Assembly: GCF_018129965.1 (NCBI RefSeq)
Contig: NZ_JAFCKW010000004.1
Location: 352,032 to 416,031 of the forward strand
Origin: Bradyrhizobium diazoefficiens
GTDB taxonomy: Bacteria; Pseudomonadota; Alphaproteobacteria; Rhizobiales; Xanthobacteraceae
DNA: 64,000 nucleotides
Reading direction: 5' to 3'
Numbering within the stretch: position 1 is the stretch's first letter; each line of letters begins with the position of its first letter. Both the position numbers and the translations under genes were made by a program. Shown one piece after another: positions 34,088 through 43,138 of the stretch. Under the pieces are notes generated by a model. That model was not told the DNA's origin. It saw only the letters and a list, made by a program, of their open reading frames with translations, and made no database searches.

Positions 34088-35053
34088 TTGGGAATAGGCG
34101 TGTGCTTTGCGGGCGCGATGGTGGTGGCGATGGCGGTGGATGCCCTGTTGGGCTGGCCGGCATGGCTGTTCGCGCGGATCGGCCATCCCGTGACCTGGCT
34201 CGGCCGGCTGATCGGCGCGATCGACACTGCCTGGAATCGCCCATCCGATACGCGGGCATTTCGGCGCGCCGCCGGCGTCGCCGGCGCGCTCCTGGTGATC
34301 GCGCTTTCCGTCGCGCTCGGCTGGGCGCTTCAATCCCTGCTCGTGTCGTGGCTTCCCTTTGTATGGGGGCGGCTCGTTCTGCTGGGCGTGCTGGCCTGGC
34401 CGCTGGTCGCGCTGCGCTCGCTGCATGACCATGTGGCGGCGGTGGCGAAACCATTGCGCGGCGGCGACATCGCTGCCGCACGCGAGGCGGTTTCGCAAAT
34501 CGTCGGCCGCGATCCCGCCATGCTCGATGAGGCCGGCATCGCGCGCGCGGCGATCGAGAGCCTCGCCGAAAACGCCTCCGACGGCATCGTGGCGCCGGTG
34601 TTCTGGGGCGCGCTGTTCGGGCTGCCCGGCATTCTGGGCTACAAGGCGATCAATACGCTCGACTCCATGATCGGCCATCGCAGCGAACGGCACGAAGCCT
34701 TCGGCTGGGCGGCAGCCCGCATCGACGATGTCGCCAATTTCATCCCGGCGCGCCTGACCGGATTGCTGTTCGTGCTGCTTGCCCCAAGGCGATCCGAGGC
34801 TTTGTCGTGCATGATCCGCGATGCGCGCCGCCATCGCTCGCCGAGTGCCGGCTGGCCGGAAGCGGCCATGGCGGGCGCGCTCGGCGTGCGGCTCAGCGGC
34901 CCTCGCATCTATCACGGCAGCACCAGCAACGAACCCTGGCTCAACGACGGCGCGCGCGATCCGCTCGCCGCCGATATCGGCGCGGGCTTGGCCGTCTACC
35001 GCCGCGCCATGCTGCTGCTGGCCGGTGTGCTTGCGATCCTTGCCTTCGCGTGA
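34088..35053 (+). CDS. cbiB: Adenosylcobinamide-phosphate synthase
   Basis: 321 residues, inner-membrane enzyme that attaches aminopropanol (or its phosphate) to adenosylcobyric acid; named CobD in the Pseudomonas denitrificans scheme. Family stretches are DALLGWPAWLFARIGHPVTWLGR near residues 18-40, REAVSQIVGRDPAMLDEAGIARAAIESLAENASDGIVAP near 135-173 and LGYKAINTLDSMIGHRSER near 182-200. The start is TTG, supported by a perfect Shine-Dalgarno sequence. The stop overlaps the GTG of the next gene. Confidence 0.94.
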   Translation: MGIGVCFAGAMVVAMAVDALLGWPAWLFARIGHPVTWLGRLIGAIDTAWNRPSDTRAFRRAAGVAGALLVIALSVALGWALQSLLVSWLPFVWGRLVLLGVLAWPLVALRSLHDHVAAVAKPLRGGDIAAAREAVSQIVGRDPAMLDEAGIARAAIESLAENASDGIVAPVFWGALFGLPGILGYKAINTLDSMIGHRSERHEAFGWAAARIDDVANFIPARLTGLLFVLLAPRRSEALSCMIRDARRHRSPSAGWPEAAMAGALGVRLSGPRIYHGSTSNEPWLNDGARDPLAADIGAGLAVYRRAMLLLAGVLAILAFA

Positions 35054-36030
35054 AAGAACAGGGCATGCGCGAGCACGGTGGTAATCTCGATCTGGCCCAG
35101 CAGCGCTTCGGCGGGCGCGCCGAGGACTGGATCGATCTGTCGACCGGGATCAACCGGCTTCCCTATCCGATCGGCGAGGTGAGAGCCCGCGCGTGGAGCG
35201 CGCTGCCGTCGCGCGCCGAGATCGAAGCCCTGCACCACGCGGCGCATCACGCCTATCGCACGAGTGCGCCGGTCGTCGCGATCGGCGGCGCGCAATCTGC
35301 CATTCAATTGCTGCCGCAACTGACCTCACCCGGCCGTGCCCGGATCCTCGCGCCGACCTACAACGAATATGCCGGCGTGCTGGCGGCCGCGGGTTGGGAC
35401 GTGCAGGAGGTTGGCGAACTCGATGCGCTGGCGGGCGCGGATCTTGCGATCGTCGTCAACCCGAACAATCCCGACGGCCGGGTTTTTGCGCCGACGGATT
35501 TGCTCGCGCTGCTGGCGCGCGTCGGCCGTCTCGTGATCGACGAGAGCTTTGCCGATGCAGCTCCGCAACTGTCGCTCGCGCCGGAGGCGGATCGGCCGGG
35601 ACTGCTGATCCTGCGCTCCTTCGGAAAGTTCTATGGCCTTGCCGGTCTGCGGCTCGGCTTCGCCATCGGCAACGCGGCTGACATGGGGAAGTTCGCGGCG
35701 ATGTCGGGACCATGGCCGGTTTCGGGCGCTGCGATCTCGATCGGCGGCCGTGCCTTGCGCGACGATGCCTGGGCCGAGACGACGTCAGCGCGGCTTGCGC
35801 GCGACAGTGTTCGCCTCGACGCCCTCGCGCAGTCGCAAGGCTGGCGTCTCGTCGGCGGCACCCCGCTGTTTCGCCTCTACGAGACGCCGGACGCGCTTTC
35901 CGTGCAGGAAAAGCTGGCGCGGATGCATATCTGGTCGCGCGTGTTTGCGCAGAAGCCGGCATGGCTGCGGCTCGGGCTTCCCGGCGGCGAGATGGAATGG
36001 ACGCGCCTGGCCGAAGCGCTAGCGCGCTAG
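35050..36030 (+). CDS. cobD: L-threonine-O-3-phosphate decarboxylase
   Basis: About 326 residues, a PLP-dependent aminotransferase-fold enzyme that makes (R)-1-aminopropan-2-ol phosphate for CbiB (called CobC in the aerobic naming). The N-terminus [13 protein letters not shown] and LDLSTGIN-like [15 protein letters not shown] are typical. PNNPDGRVF and the PLP-lysine stretch [16 protein letters not shown] are clear (lysine near residue 193). The GTG at 35050 overlaps the cbiB stop; the ATG at 35065 is an alternative. Its 3' end overlaps the end of cobQ by 12 bases. Confidence 0.92.
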   Translation: MKEQGMREHGGNLDLAQQRFGGRAEDWIDLSTGINRLPYPIGEVRARAWSALPSRAEIEALHHAAHHAYRTSAPVVAIGGAQSAIQLLPQLTSPGRARILAPTYNEYAGVLAAAGWDVQEVGELDALAGADLAIVVNPNNPDGRVFAPTDLLALLARVGRLVIDESFADAAPQLSLAPEADRPGLLILRSFGKFYGLAGLRLGFAIGNAADMGKFAAMSGPWPVSGAAISIGGRALRDDAWAETTSARLARDSVRLDALAQSQGWRLVGGTPLFRLYETPDALSVQEKLARMHIWSRVFAQKPAWLRLGLPGGEMEWTRLAEALAR

Positions 36031-37467
36031 TGCGAGCAGGCCTTCGACGTCGAGGTGCTGTTCGATGTGATCGGCGAGGGCATCCAGCGCGCTCTCGACT
36101 CTCGCGTGATAAGGCTCGTTGCCCGCGGGAATGTCGAGCCTGGCGAGATAGGCCTTGCGGAAATCGTCCGACGTGAACAGGCCGTGCAGATAGCTGCCCT
36201 GGATGCGGCCGTCGCGCGAGATCGCGCCTTCGGGCTCGCCGTTCAGTCTTGCGAAGGGATGCGCGCGATCGGGCCCGTCGGTGCGGCCGATGTGGATCTC
36301 GTAGGCCTGGATCGGCTGTTCCGTGGCGGCATGAACCGCCGCGACACGCGTCAGCGTTTTTTGCGGGCTCATCACCGTTTCCACATCCAGCAGTGCGAGA
36401 CCGGGTGTGTTGCCCGCGGGGCCCTCGATCCCCTCGGGATCGGCAACGCTGTGGCCGAGCATCTGGTAGCCGCCGCAGAGGCCGAGCACATGGCCGCCCC
36501 GGCGATGGTGGGCGAAGAGATCGATGTCCCAGCCCTGCGCGCGCAGGAAGGCGAGATCGCCGCGGGTGGATTTCGAGCCGGGGATGATGACGAGCCTGAC
36601 ATCGCCGGGGATCGCTTCGCCCGGGCGCACCATGACGAGATCGACGCCGGGCTCGAGCTTGAGCGGATCGAGATCGTCGAAATTGGCGATCCGCGACAGC
36701 GCGAGGCAGGCGATCTTGCATTGGCCCGGCTTGCGCGCGTCGCTGAGGCCGAGGGCGTCTTCGGCCGGCAGCTCGCCAGCGCGTGCGAACCAGGGCAACA
36801 CGCCGAATCCGCGCCAGGCCGTTGACTGTTCGATCAGCCTGTAGCCGTCGTCGAACAGCGTGGGATCCCCGCGGAACTTGTTGATGACGAAGCCCCGGAT
36901 CATCGCGGCATCGTCGGGGTCGATCACCGTCTTGATGCCGACGAGCTGGGCGATGACGCCGCCGCGATCGATGTCGCCGATCAGCACGACCGGCACGTCG
37001 GCCCTGCGGGCAAAGCCCATATTGGCGATGTCGGCCTTGCGCAGGTTCACTTCGGCGGGACTCCCGGCGCCTTCCACCAGCACGAGATCGGCGCGCGCCT
37101 TCAGGCGCTCGAAGCTTTCCAGCACGGCGCCCATCAGCTGCGGCTTCATCGCCGCGTAGTCGCGCGCCCGTGCAGTCGCGATGCGTTTTCCCTGCACGAT
37201 GACCTGCGAACCGACATCGGTCTCGGGCTTGAGCAGCACCGGGTTCATGTCGGTGTGCGGCTCGACGCCGGCTGCGAGGGCCTGCAGCGCCTGGGCGCGC
37301 CCGATCTCGCCGCCATCGACGGTGACGGCGGCGTTGTTCGACATGTTCTGCGGTTTGAAGGGAAGCACGCAAAGGCCGCGCCGCGTGAAAGCGCGCGCGA
37401 GGCCGGCGACGATGAGCGACTTGCCTACGTCGGAGCCGGCCCCCTGGATCATCAATGTGCGCGCCAT
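36019..37467 (-). CDS. cobQ: Adenosylcobyric acid synthase (glutamine-hydrolysing)
   Basis: 482 residues. The N-terminal dethiobiotin-synthetase-like ATPase has the P-loop variant GAGSDVGKS at 9-17. The C-terminal class I glutaminase-like domain has nucleophile Cys331 in [11 protein letters not shown]. It amidates four side chains of adenosylcobyrinic a,c-diamide using glutamine and ATP. The ATG at 37467 gives [11 protein letters not shown], the usual start. It lies downstream of cobO on the same strand (11-base gap), so the two are probably co-transcribed. Confidence 0.95.
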   Translation of the reverse strand: MARTLMIQGAGSDVGKSLIVAGLARAFTRRGLCVLPFKPQNMSNNAAVTVDGGEIGRAQALQALAAGVEPHTDMNPVLLKPETDVGSQVIVQGKRIATARARDYAAMKPQLMGAVLESFERLKARADLVLVEGAGSPAEVNLRKADIANMGFARRADVPVVLIGDIDRGGVIAQLVGIKTVIDPDDAAMIRGFVINKFRGDPTLFDDGYRLIEQSTAWRGFGVLPWFARAGELPAEDALGLSDARKPGQCKIACLALSRIANFDDLDPLKLEPGVDLVMVRPGEAIPGDVRLVIIPGSKSTRGDLAFLRAQGWDIDLFAHHRRGGHVLGLCGGYQMLGHSVADPEGIEGPAGNTPGLALLDVETVMSPQKTLTRVAAVHAATEQPIQAYEIHIGRTDGPDRAHPFARLNGEPEGAISRDGRIQGSYLHGLFTSDDFRKAYLARLDIPAGNEPYHARVESALDALADHIEQHLDVEGLLALAR

Positions 37468-37478
37468 GGCAAGCGTCT

Positions 37479-38114
37479 TTAGAACTCGACGCCGGCTTGG
37501 GCCTTGATGCCGGAGCGGAAGGGATGCTTGATCAGCGTCATCTCGGTGACGAGGTCGGCGATCTCGATCAACTCGTCCTTGGCATTGCGGCCGGTGAGGA
37601 CGACATGCGTCATCGGCGGCTTCGAGGTCGTCAGGAATTCGACGATTTCGGCGATGTCGAGATAGTCGTAGCGAAGCGCGATGTTGATCTCGTCGAGCAC
37701 GACCATGCGCACATCGGGATCGAGAATCAGCTCCTTGGCCTTCTCCCATCCGGCGCGCGCGGCGGCGACGTCGCGGGCGCGGTCCTGCGTCTCCCAGGTG
37801 AAGCCTTCGCCCATGGCGTGGAACTGGCAGAGATCGCCGAAATGGCCGGTGAGCAGGCGTCGCTCGCCGGTGTCCCAGGCGCCCTTGATGAACTGAACGA
37901 CCGCGCAGGGGAAGCCATGGGCGACGCAGCGGACGATCATGCCGAAGGCCGAGGAGGACTTGCCTTTGCCGGCGCCGGTGTGGACGATGATGAGGCCCTT
38001 TTCGCCGCTCTTGGTCGCCATGATCTTATCGCGGGCGGCCTTCTTCTTCGCCATTTTCTGGGCGTGGCGGGCGTCGGTCTCCTCGGCCGTTTTCGTGTCC
38101 GGTTCAGGCGTCAT
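37479..38114 (-). CDS. cobO: Corrinoid adenosyltransferase
   Basis: 211 residues, CobA/CobO/BtuR family: transfers the adenosyl group from ATP to Co(I) corrinoid. A charged N-terminal helix ([17 protein letters not shown]) precedes the P-loop [14 protein letters not shown] at about residue 45. [38 protein letters not shown] and the C-terminal [16 protein letters not shown] follow, all family-specific. I took MTPEPDTK at 38114. It is divergent from the riboswitch-led DUF1636 operon, leaving only 53 bases before the riboswitch. Confidence 0.95.
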   Translation of the reverse strand: MTPEPDTKTAEETDARHAQKMAKKKAARDKIMATKSGEKGLIIVHTGAGKGKSSSAFGMIVRCVAHGFPCAVVQFIKGAWDTGERRLLTGHFGDLCQFHAMGEGFTWETQDRARDVAAARAGWEKAKELILDPDVRMVVLDEINIALRYDYLDIAEIVEFLTTSKPPMTHVVLTGRNAKDELIEIADLVTEMTLIKHPFRSGIKAQAGVEF

Positions 38115-38167
38115 CGGTCCCGGTCCTTCGGCTTGACAAGAGGCGGCCGGGGGCAAATGGTGGCCCG

Positions 38168-38361
38168 GCGTTGGTTCCTGTCCTATGACAGGCGAAGAGG
38201 GAATGCGATAGGGTCCGAATCGGCAAGATTTGGTTCCAAAATGCAGCCGCCCCCGCGACCGTGACCGGAGAGAGCCCTAAAGCCACTGATACCCCACGGG
38301 ATCGGGAAGGCGGGGATCGAAGGGGAAACCCTGCTCCGGAAGCCGGGAGACCTGCCAGCGC
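38168..38361 (+). promoter_or_regulatory. Cobalamin riboswitch (leader of DUF1636-cobW-cobN operon)
   Basis: All conserved parts appear in order: a GAAGAGGGAATGCG block near 38194-38207, the core GCAGCCGCCCCCGCGACCGTG near 38243-38262, the AGCCACTG box at 38281-38288, the GGGAAGGCGGGGA stem and the closing AGCCGGGAGACCTGCC at 38341-38356. The closing stem pairs GCGTTGG (38168-38174) with CCAGCGC (38355-38361). On binding adenosylcobalamin it should reduce expression of the genes beginning at 38470. Confidence 0.95.
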
Positions 38362-38403
38362 GGACGATTTGGACCGGCGGACGGGGTGTTCCGCGACGGG
38401 GAA

Positions 38404-38430
38404 ACGGGCCATTCGCAAGGAATGGTCCGT
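38404..38430 (+). promoter_or_regulatory. Leader hairpin downstream of the riboswitch
   Basis: ACGGGCCATTC at 38404-38414 pairs with GAATGGTCCGT at 38420-38430 (11 pairs, one G-U) around a five-base loop. No run of T follows directly, so it is not a classic intrinsic terminator. It may be part of the expression platform between the aptamer and the ribosome site at about 38458-38466. Confidence 0.5.
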
Positions 38431-38469
38431 GAGCCTCATCGCCTCCCGCCTTTTATCCTGGAAGAGGCG

Positions 38470-38844
38470 ATGACCGTCACACTTCACGTCTGCATCACAT
38501 GCCGTGCCGGAGAGACGCCCGGCGAGGGCGAACTCACGCCGGGCAAGCGCCTGCATGGCGCAATCCTGGAGGCCGGCCTCCCCGAGGGCGTGAACGTGGT
38601 TCCCGTCGAATGCCTGTCTGCATGCAGCCAGGGCTGTTCGATCGCGCTCAGCGCGCCCGGCCGTTGGTCTTATGTGTACGGCCGCCTCTCGGAGGCCCAT
38701 GCGAGCGACGTGGTCGCCGGTGTGGCGGCCTATGCGGCTACGCCCGATGGTCTCGTGCCCTGGCGCAGCCGACCTGAAATCTTCCGCAAGCAGTCGCTTG
38801 CGCGCATTCCCCCCATTGCTGTCGTGCCGGAGGCCGCTGAATGA
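38470..38844 (+). CDS. DUF1636 small cysteine protein (ferredoxin-like), cobalamin regulon
   Basis: 124 residues, DUF1636 family. Cysteines lie at C8-x2-C11 (VCITC) and C48-x3-C52-x3-C56 (ECLSACSQGC), a pattern close to thioredoxin-like [2Fe-2S] ferredoxins. The segment GRWSYVYGRLSEAHASDVV is family-like. It is the first gene under the cobalamin riboswitch and overlaps the cobW start by four bases. It probably handles electrons or metal for corrin-ring cobalt insertion, but its biochemical role is not established. Confidence 0.8.
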   Translation: MTVTLHVCITCRAGETPGEGELTPGKRLHGAILEAGLPEGVNVVPVECLSACSQGCSIALSAPGRWSYVYGRLSEAHASDVVAGVAAYAATPDGLVPWRSRPEIFRKQSLARIPPIAVVPEAAE

Positions 38845-39890
38845 ATTCGCTCGCCAAAGTCCCGGTCACGGTCGTGACGGGTTTTCTTGGGTCCGGCAAG
38901 ACCACGCTGATCCGGCACCTGCTCGCCAACCCTGACGGCAGGAAGCTTGCCGTGCTCGTCAACGAGTTCGGCAGCGAGGGTGTCGACGGTGAGATCCTGA
39001 AATCCTGCGCCGATGCGAATTGTCCCGAGGAGAACATCGTCGAACTCGCCAATGGCTGCATCTGCTGCACCGTCGCCGACGATTTCATTCCGACCATGGA
39101 GCTGTTGCTGTCGCGCCCCGTGAGGCCCGATCACATCCTGATCGAGACGTCGGGGCTGGCGTTGCCAAAGCCGCTGCTCAAGGCGTTCGACTGGCCGGAG
39201 ATCCGTTCGCGCATCACCGTCGACGGCGTAATCGCGCTGGCCGATGCCGAGGCCGTGGCGGCGGGGCGTTTTGCGCCGGATCCGGCCGCCGTCGACGCGC
39301 AGCGCACGGCGGACGAAAATATCGATCACGAGACGCCGCTGTCGGAAGTGTTCGAGGACCAGATCGCCTGCGCCGACATCGTGCTGCTGACCAAGGCTGA
39401 TCTCGCCGGCGCGGCGGGAGTTGAATCCGCCAGGGCCTTGATCAATGCCGAGATGCCGCGCCGCGTGCCGATGATCACGGTCACCGATGGTGCGATCGAT
39501 GCGCGCGTGATTCTCGGTCTCGGTGCCGCTGCGGAGAACGATCTTGCCGCGCGACCCTCGCATCACGATGGCGAGGAAGATCACGAGCATGACGATTTCG
39601 CCTCCGTCGTGATCGATCTTCCGGAGGTTGCGGATATCGAAAAATTGGTCGCGTCGGTGCAGCGACTGTCGCGCGAGCAGAGCGTGCTGCGCGTCAAGGG
39701 CTACATCGCAGTGGAGGGCAAGCCGATGCGCCTGTTGCTGCAGGCGGTCGGCGAGCGCGTGCGCCACCAGTTCGACAAGCCCTGGGGCGCAGGCCCCAGG
39801 CGGTCGAGGCTCGTGGTGATCGGCGAACACGGCGACATCGACGAGGCCGCGGTCAAAGCGGGACTTGGTATTTCAGGACTTGGTATCTGA
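38841..39890 (+). CDS. cobW: CobW GTPase (COG0523 metallochaperone)
   Basis: 349 residues. The P-loop GFLGSGKTT is at 14-22, the metal-binding C-x-CC motif (C73, C75, C76) in NGCICCTV, and a G4-type LLTKAD follows. A His/Asp/Glu-rich loop (HHDGEEDHEHDD) near 231-244 and a C-terminal CobW domain complete it. CobW proteins are proposed to deliver cobalt to the CobN chelatase, and cobN follows directly with a one-base overlap (TGATG). Part of the riboswitch-controlled operon. Confidence 0.94.
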   Translation: MNSLAKVPVTVVTGFLGSGKTTLIRHLLANPDGRKLAVLVNEFGSEGVDGEILKSCADANCPEENIVELANGCICCTVADDFIPTMELLLSRPVRPDHILIETSGLALPKPLLKAFDWPEIRSRITVDGVIALADAEAVAAGRFAPDPAAVDAQRTADENIDHETPLSEVFEDQIACADIVLLTKADLAGAAGVESARALINAEMPRRVPMITVTDGAIDARVILGLGAAAENDLAARPSHHDGEEDHEHDDFASVVIDLPEVADIEKLVASVQRLSREQSVLRVKGYIAVEGKPMRLLLQAVGERVRHQFDKPWGAGPRRSRLVVIGEHGDIDEAAVKAGLGISGLGI

Positions 39891-42800
39891 TGCACGTCGT
39901 CTTCCGCGAGAGCCGGGGTCTCGAGGAGACCGCGACGCCAAGGGATATCGGCCAGGACCCGGCCGATCTCGTGGTGCTCTCGTATTCGGATTCCGACCTC
40001 GCTGCGTTTGCGGCAGGGTGGCGACGCGGCCGCAAGAGCCTGCCGTCGCTGCGGCTCGCCAATCTTTCGGAACTTCGCCATCCGCTGTCGGTCGACACTT
40101 ATATCGAGCGCACGCTATCGCAGGCGCGCGGCGTGCTGGTGCGCTTGATCGGCGGCGAATCCTATTGGCAGTATGGCCTCGCGGCTTTGCATCAGCTCGC
40201 CAGGGAACGCGGGATCGTGCTCGCCGTGCTGCCGGCGGATGGACGCGATGATGCGCGGCTCGATGCCTACTCGACCTTGCCGGTGTCGACGCTGCGGCGG
40301 CTCAAGGTGCTCTGCGACACCGGCGGCCCGGTCGCTGCCCAGGCTGCGATCGCGCAGCTTGCGCTGGCCTCGGGGCTCTATGCCGGCCCGGTCGTCGGCG
40401 AGACGACCGTGCCCGAGATGGGTTTCTATGATCCGGCGCGCGGCGTCGTCGCGGTACCGCCGGCGAGCGTTGCAAAGCCCCGCGCGCTCGTGACGTTCTA
40501 CCGCTCCTATCTCACCGCCGCGGATACCGGCCCGGTCGATGCCCTGATCGCTGCGCTCGGCGCGAAGGGGTTCGATGCCTACGGCGCGTTCGTCCCCTCG
40601 TTGAAGGCTCCAGGGGTTGCGGATTGGCTGCGGGCTCATCTGGCGCAAGATCCGCCGGCCGCGATTGTCAATGCGACGGCATTCTCGGCCTTGGGAGATA
40701 GCGGCGCGACCCCGTTCGATGCTGCGCCGTGTCCGGTGTTCCAGGTCGCGCTCTCTACGGCGCGGCGCGACGACTGGGCGAGTTCGTTGCGCGGCCTGTC
40801 GCCCGGCGACCTTGCGATGCATGTGGTGCTGCCCGAGGTCGACGGCCGCCTGTTCGCGGGCGTGGTGAGCTTCAAATCGGCGTTGGAGCGCGATCCCGAT
40901 CTGCAGTTCTCTCACCTGGCTCATCGCGCCGATGACGAGCGCGTCGAAGCTGTCGCCGCGCGCGTCGCGGCCTGGCGGCGGCTTTCGCAAACGCCGGCCG
41001 GCGAGAAACAGCTGGCGATCGTGCTGTCGAACTATCCGGGCCGCCCGCATCAGATCGCCCATGCGGTTGGCCTCGATGCGCTGGCGTCGGTCGAAGCGTT
41101 GGTGTCCGATCTAGCGGATACCGGTTTCGATGTGGTGCCGGTCCATGGGCTCGGTGAGACGCTGCTGAAGCGGAACCTGACCTGGAGTGTCGCCGAGTAC
41201 AACTCTGCGCTCTCGCGCCTCCCACAATCCTTGCAGGATGATCTCGCCCAAGCCTGGGGCGCGCCGGAGAACGATCCGAGTTGTAGCAACGGCGCGTTCC
41301 ATTTCGCCGCGATCCCATGCGGCGGATCGATCATCGCGGTCCAGCCCGAGCGCGGCGATACGACGACGCGCGACGGCGAGTATCACGATCTCGCCCGCAC
41401 GCCGCGCCATGCCTATGTCGCGTTCTATCTCTGGCTCCGCGCGCAGGGCGTCGATGCGATCGTCCATATGGGCGCGCATGGCACGCTGGAATGGCTGCCC
41501 GGAAAATCCGTGGCGCTGTCCGCGAACTGCTGGCCGGAAGCCCTGATCGGCGATCTCCCCATCATCTACCCCTTCATCGTCAACGATCCTGGAGAGGCTG
41601 CGCAGGCCAAGCGGCGGATCGGCGCCGTCACCATCGGGCATCTGCCGCCGCCGCTGGCGGCGTCGGCCGTGCCGGAGGGCCTGCGCCGTCTCGAACAGCT
41701 CCTTGACGAATATTCGACCGCCGATGGTCTCGATCCCGCGCGCCGCCGGCGATTGATCGCCGCGATCCGTGACGAGGCGCGGACTGCCGGCCTTGAAGAC
41801 GATCTTGGTCTGGATGCGTCGGCTGCACCGGCCGAAGTGATTCCGCGGATCGATCACTTCGTCTGCGATCTCAAGGAAAGCCAATATGGCGACGGCCTGC
41901 ACGTGTTTGGCCGCGGCGCCTGCGGCAACGCCGAGAGGGATGCATTGCGGGCCGCGCTTGGCGGCCAGCGCGTCGCGCCGGGACCGTCGGGCTCGCCCTA
42001 TCGCGGGCGCCAGGACGTGCTGCCGACCGGGCGTAATCTCTTTGCTGTCGATCCGCGCGCCGTGCCGACGCCGTCGGCGCATGCGCAAGGGATCAAGCTC
42101 GCGGAAGAATTGCTTCGCCGTCATCTGCAGGATCATGGCGACTGGCCGAAGGGCCTCGTCGTCGATCTCTGGGGCTCGGCGACGATGCGCAGCGCGGGCG
42201 AGGAATTTGCCATGGCGCTGCATCTGGCCGGTCTCGCCCCGCGCTGGGACCATGCCTCCGGCCGCGTCACCGGTTACCACATCATCGCACCGGCCGAGCT
42301 TGGCCGTCCGCGCATCGACGTCACGCTGCGCGCGTCCGGCCTGTTCCGCGATGTCTTCGCGGGTCTTGCCCAGATGTTCGAAGCCGCCGCGGTGGCGCTC
42401 GCAGGCCGCGAGGACGAGGGCGAGGAGAATCCCTATCGCCATCGCGCGTCCCGCGTGTTCGCGCCGCGCCCCGGACATTATGGCGTGGGCCTCTCGGCCA
42501 TCCCCGATGCCTTCACGCCCGAGACGCGCGATGCGGCCGGCGAAGCCTGGTTGTCGGCCTCGTCCTGGGCGTTTTCGGCCGATGGCGAGATCAGGCCCGA
42601 TCGCGCCGGCATCGAAGCGCGGCTCGCTGCGGCCGATGCTTTCGTTCACGTCCAGGACTTGCCTGAGACCGATCTCCTCCTTGCCGCCGACTATGCCGCG
42701 CATGAAGCCGGCATTGCGGCGGCTGCGGCGCATCTCGGCGGCGCCAGGCCGTCGCTCTATCATCTCGACACGACGCGGCCCGAGCTGCCGCAGGCGCGGA

Positions 42801-43138
42801 CGCTGACCGAGGAAATCTCCCGCGTGGTCCGTGCGCGCGCGGCCAATCCTGGCTGGATCGCCGGCATGATGCGCCATGGTTTTCGCGGCGCCGCCGAGAT
42901 CACGGCGACGCTGGAGCACATGGCCGCGTTCGCCCATCTGGCCGATGCCGTGCCGCCGCATTTGTTCGATCTCTATTACGATGCCACCCTCGGCGATGCC
43001 GATGTGAGCGCCTTCATGGCGCGCGACAATCCGGTGGCGCTCGCTGCCATGGAAGACTGCTTCGCACGACTGCGCGAAGCCTCGCTCTGGCGAACGCGCC
43101 GCAATTCGATCGCGGCTGCCCTGCGGGAGGCGTCATGA
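39890..43138 (+). CDS. cobN: Cobaltochelatase large subunit
   Basis: 1082 residues, the large ATP-dependent chelatase subunit that inserts Co(II) into hydrogenobyrinic a,c-diamide in the aerobic pathway. Family stretches MGAHGTLEWLPGKSVALS (around residues 525-542) and PYRGRQDVLPTGRNLFAVDPRAVPT (around 703-727) are present. It is somewhat shorter than the classic 1275-residue protein, as in many alphaproteobacteria. The CobS and CobT chelatase subunits it needs are not encoded in this window. The ATG overlaps the cobW stop; the end overlaps cobG. Confidence 0.95.
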   Translation: MHVVFRESRGLEETATPRDIGQDPADLVVLSYSDSDLAAFAAGWRRGRKSLPSLRLANLSELRHPLSVDTYIERTLSQARGVLVRLIGGESYWQYGLAALHQLARERGIVLAVLPADGRDDARLDAYSTLPVSTLRRLKVLCDTGGPVAAQAAIAQLALASGLYAGPVVGETTVPEMGFYDPARGVVAVPPASVAKPRALVTFYRSYLTAADTGPVDALIAALGAKGFDAYGAFVPSLKAPGVADWLRAHLAQDPPAAIVNATAFSALGDSGATPFDAAPCPVFQVALSTARRDDWASSLRGLSPGDLAMHVVLPEVDGRLFAGVVSFKSALERDPDLQFSHLAHRADDERVEAVAARVAAWRRLSQTPAGEKQLAIVLSNYPGRPHQIAHAVGLDALASVEALVSDLADTGFDVVPVHGLGETLLKRNLTWSVAEYNSALSRLPQSLQDDLAQAWGAPENDPSCSNGAFHFAAIPCGGSIIAVQPERGDTTTRDGEYHDLARTPRHAYVAFYLWLRAQGVDAIVHMGAHGTLEWLPGKSVALSANCWPEALIGDLPIIYPFIVNDPGEAAQAKRRIGAVTIGHLPPPLAASAVPEGLRRLEQLLDEYSTADGLDPARRRRLIAAIRDEARTAGLEDDLGLDASAAPAEVIPRIDHFVCDLKESQYGDGLHVFGRGACGNAERDALRAALGGQRVAPGPSGSPYRGRQDVLPTGRNLFAVDPRAVPTPSAHAQGIKLAEELLRRHLQDHGDWPKGLVVDLWGSATMRSAGEEFAMALHLAGLAPRWDHASGRVTGYHIIAPAELGRPRIDVTLRASGLFRDVFAGLAQMFEAAAVALAGREDEGEENPYRHRASRVFAPRPGHYGVGLSAIPDAFTPETRDAAGEAWLSASSWAFSADGEIRPDRAGIEARLAAADAFVHVQDLPETDLLLAADYAAHEAGIAAAAAHLGGARPSLYHLDTTRPELPQARTLTEEISRVVRARAANPGWIAGMMRHGFRGAAEITATLEHMAAFAHLADAVPPHLFDLYYDATLGDADVSAFMARDNPVALAAMEDCFARLREASLWRTRRNSIAAALREAS

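Noticed and set aside
41111..42961. A 616-codon minus-strand open frame opposite cobN
   Set aside because: Shadow of a strongly supported cobN reading; no domain in the opposite frame.
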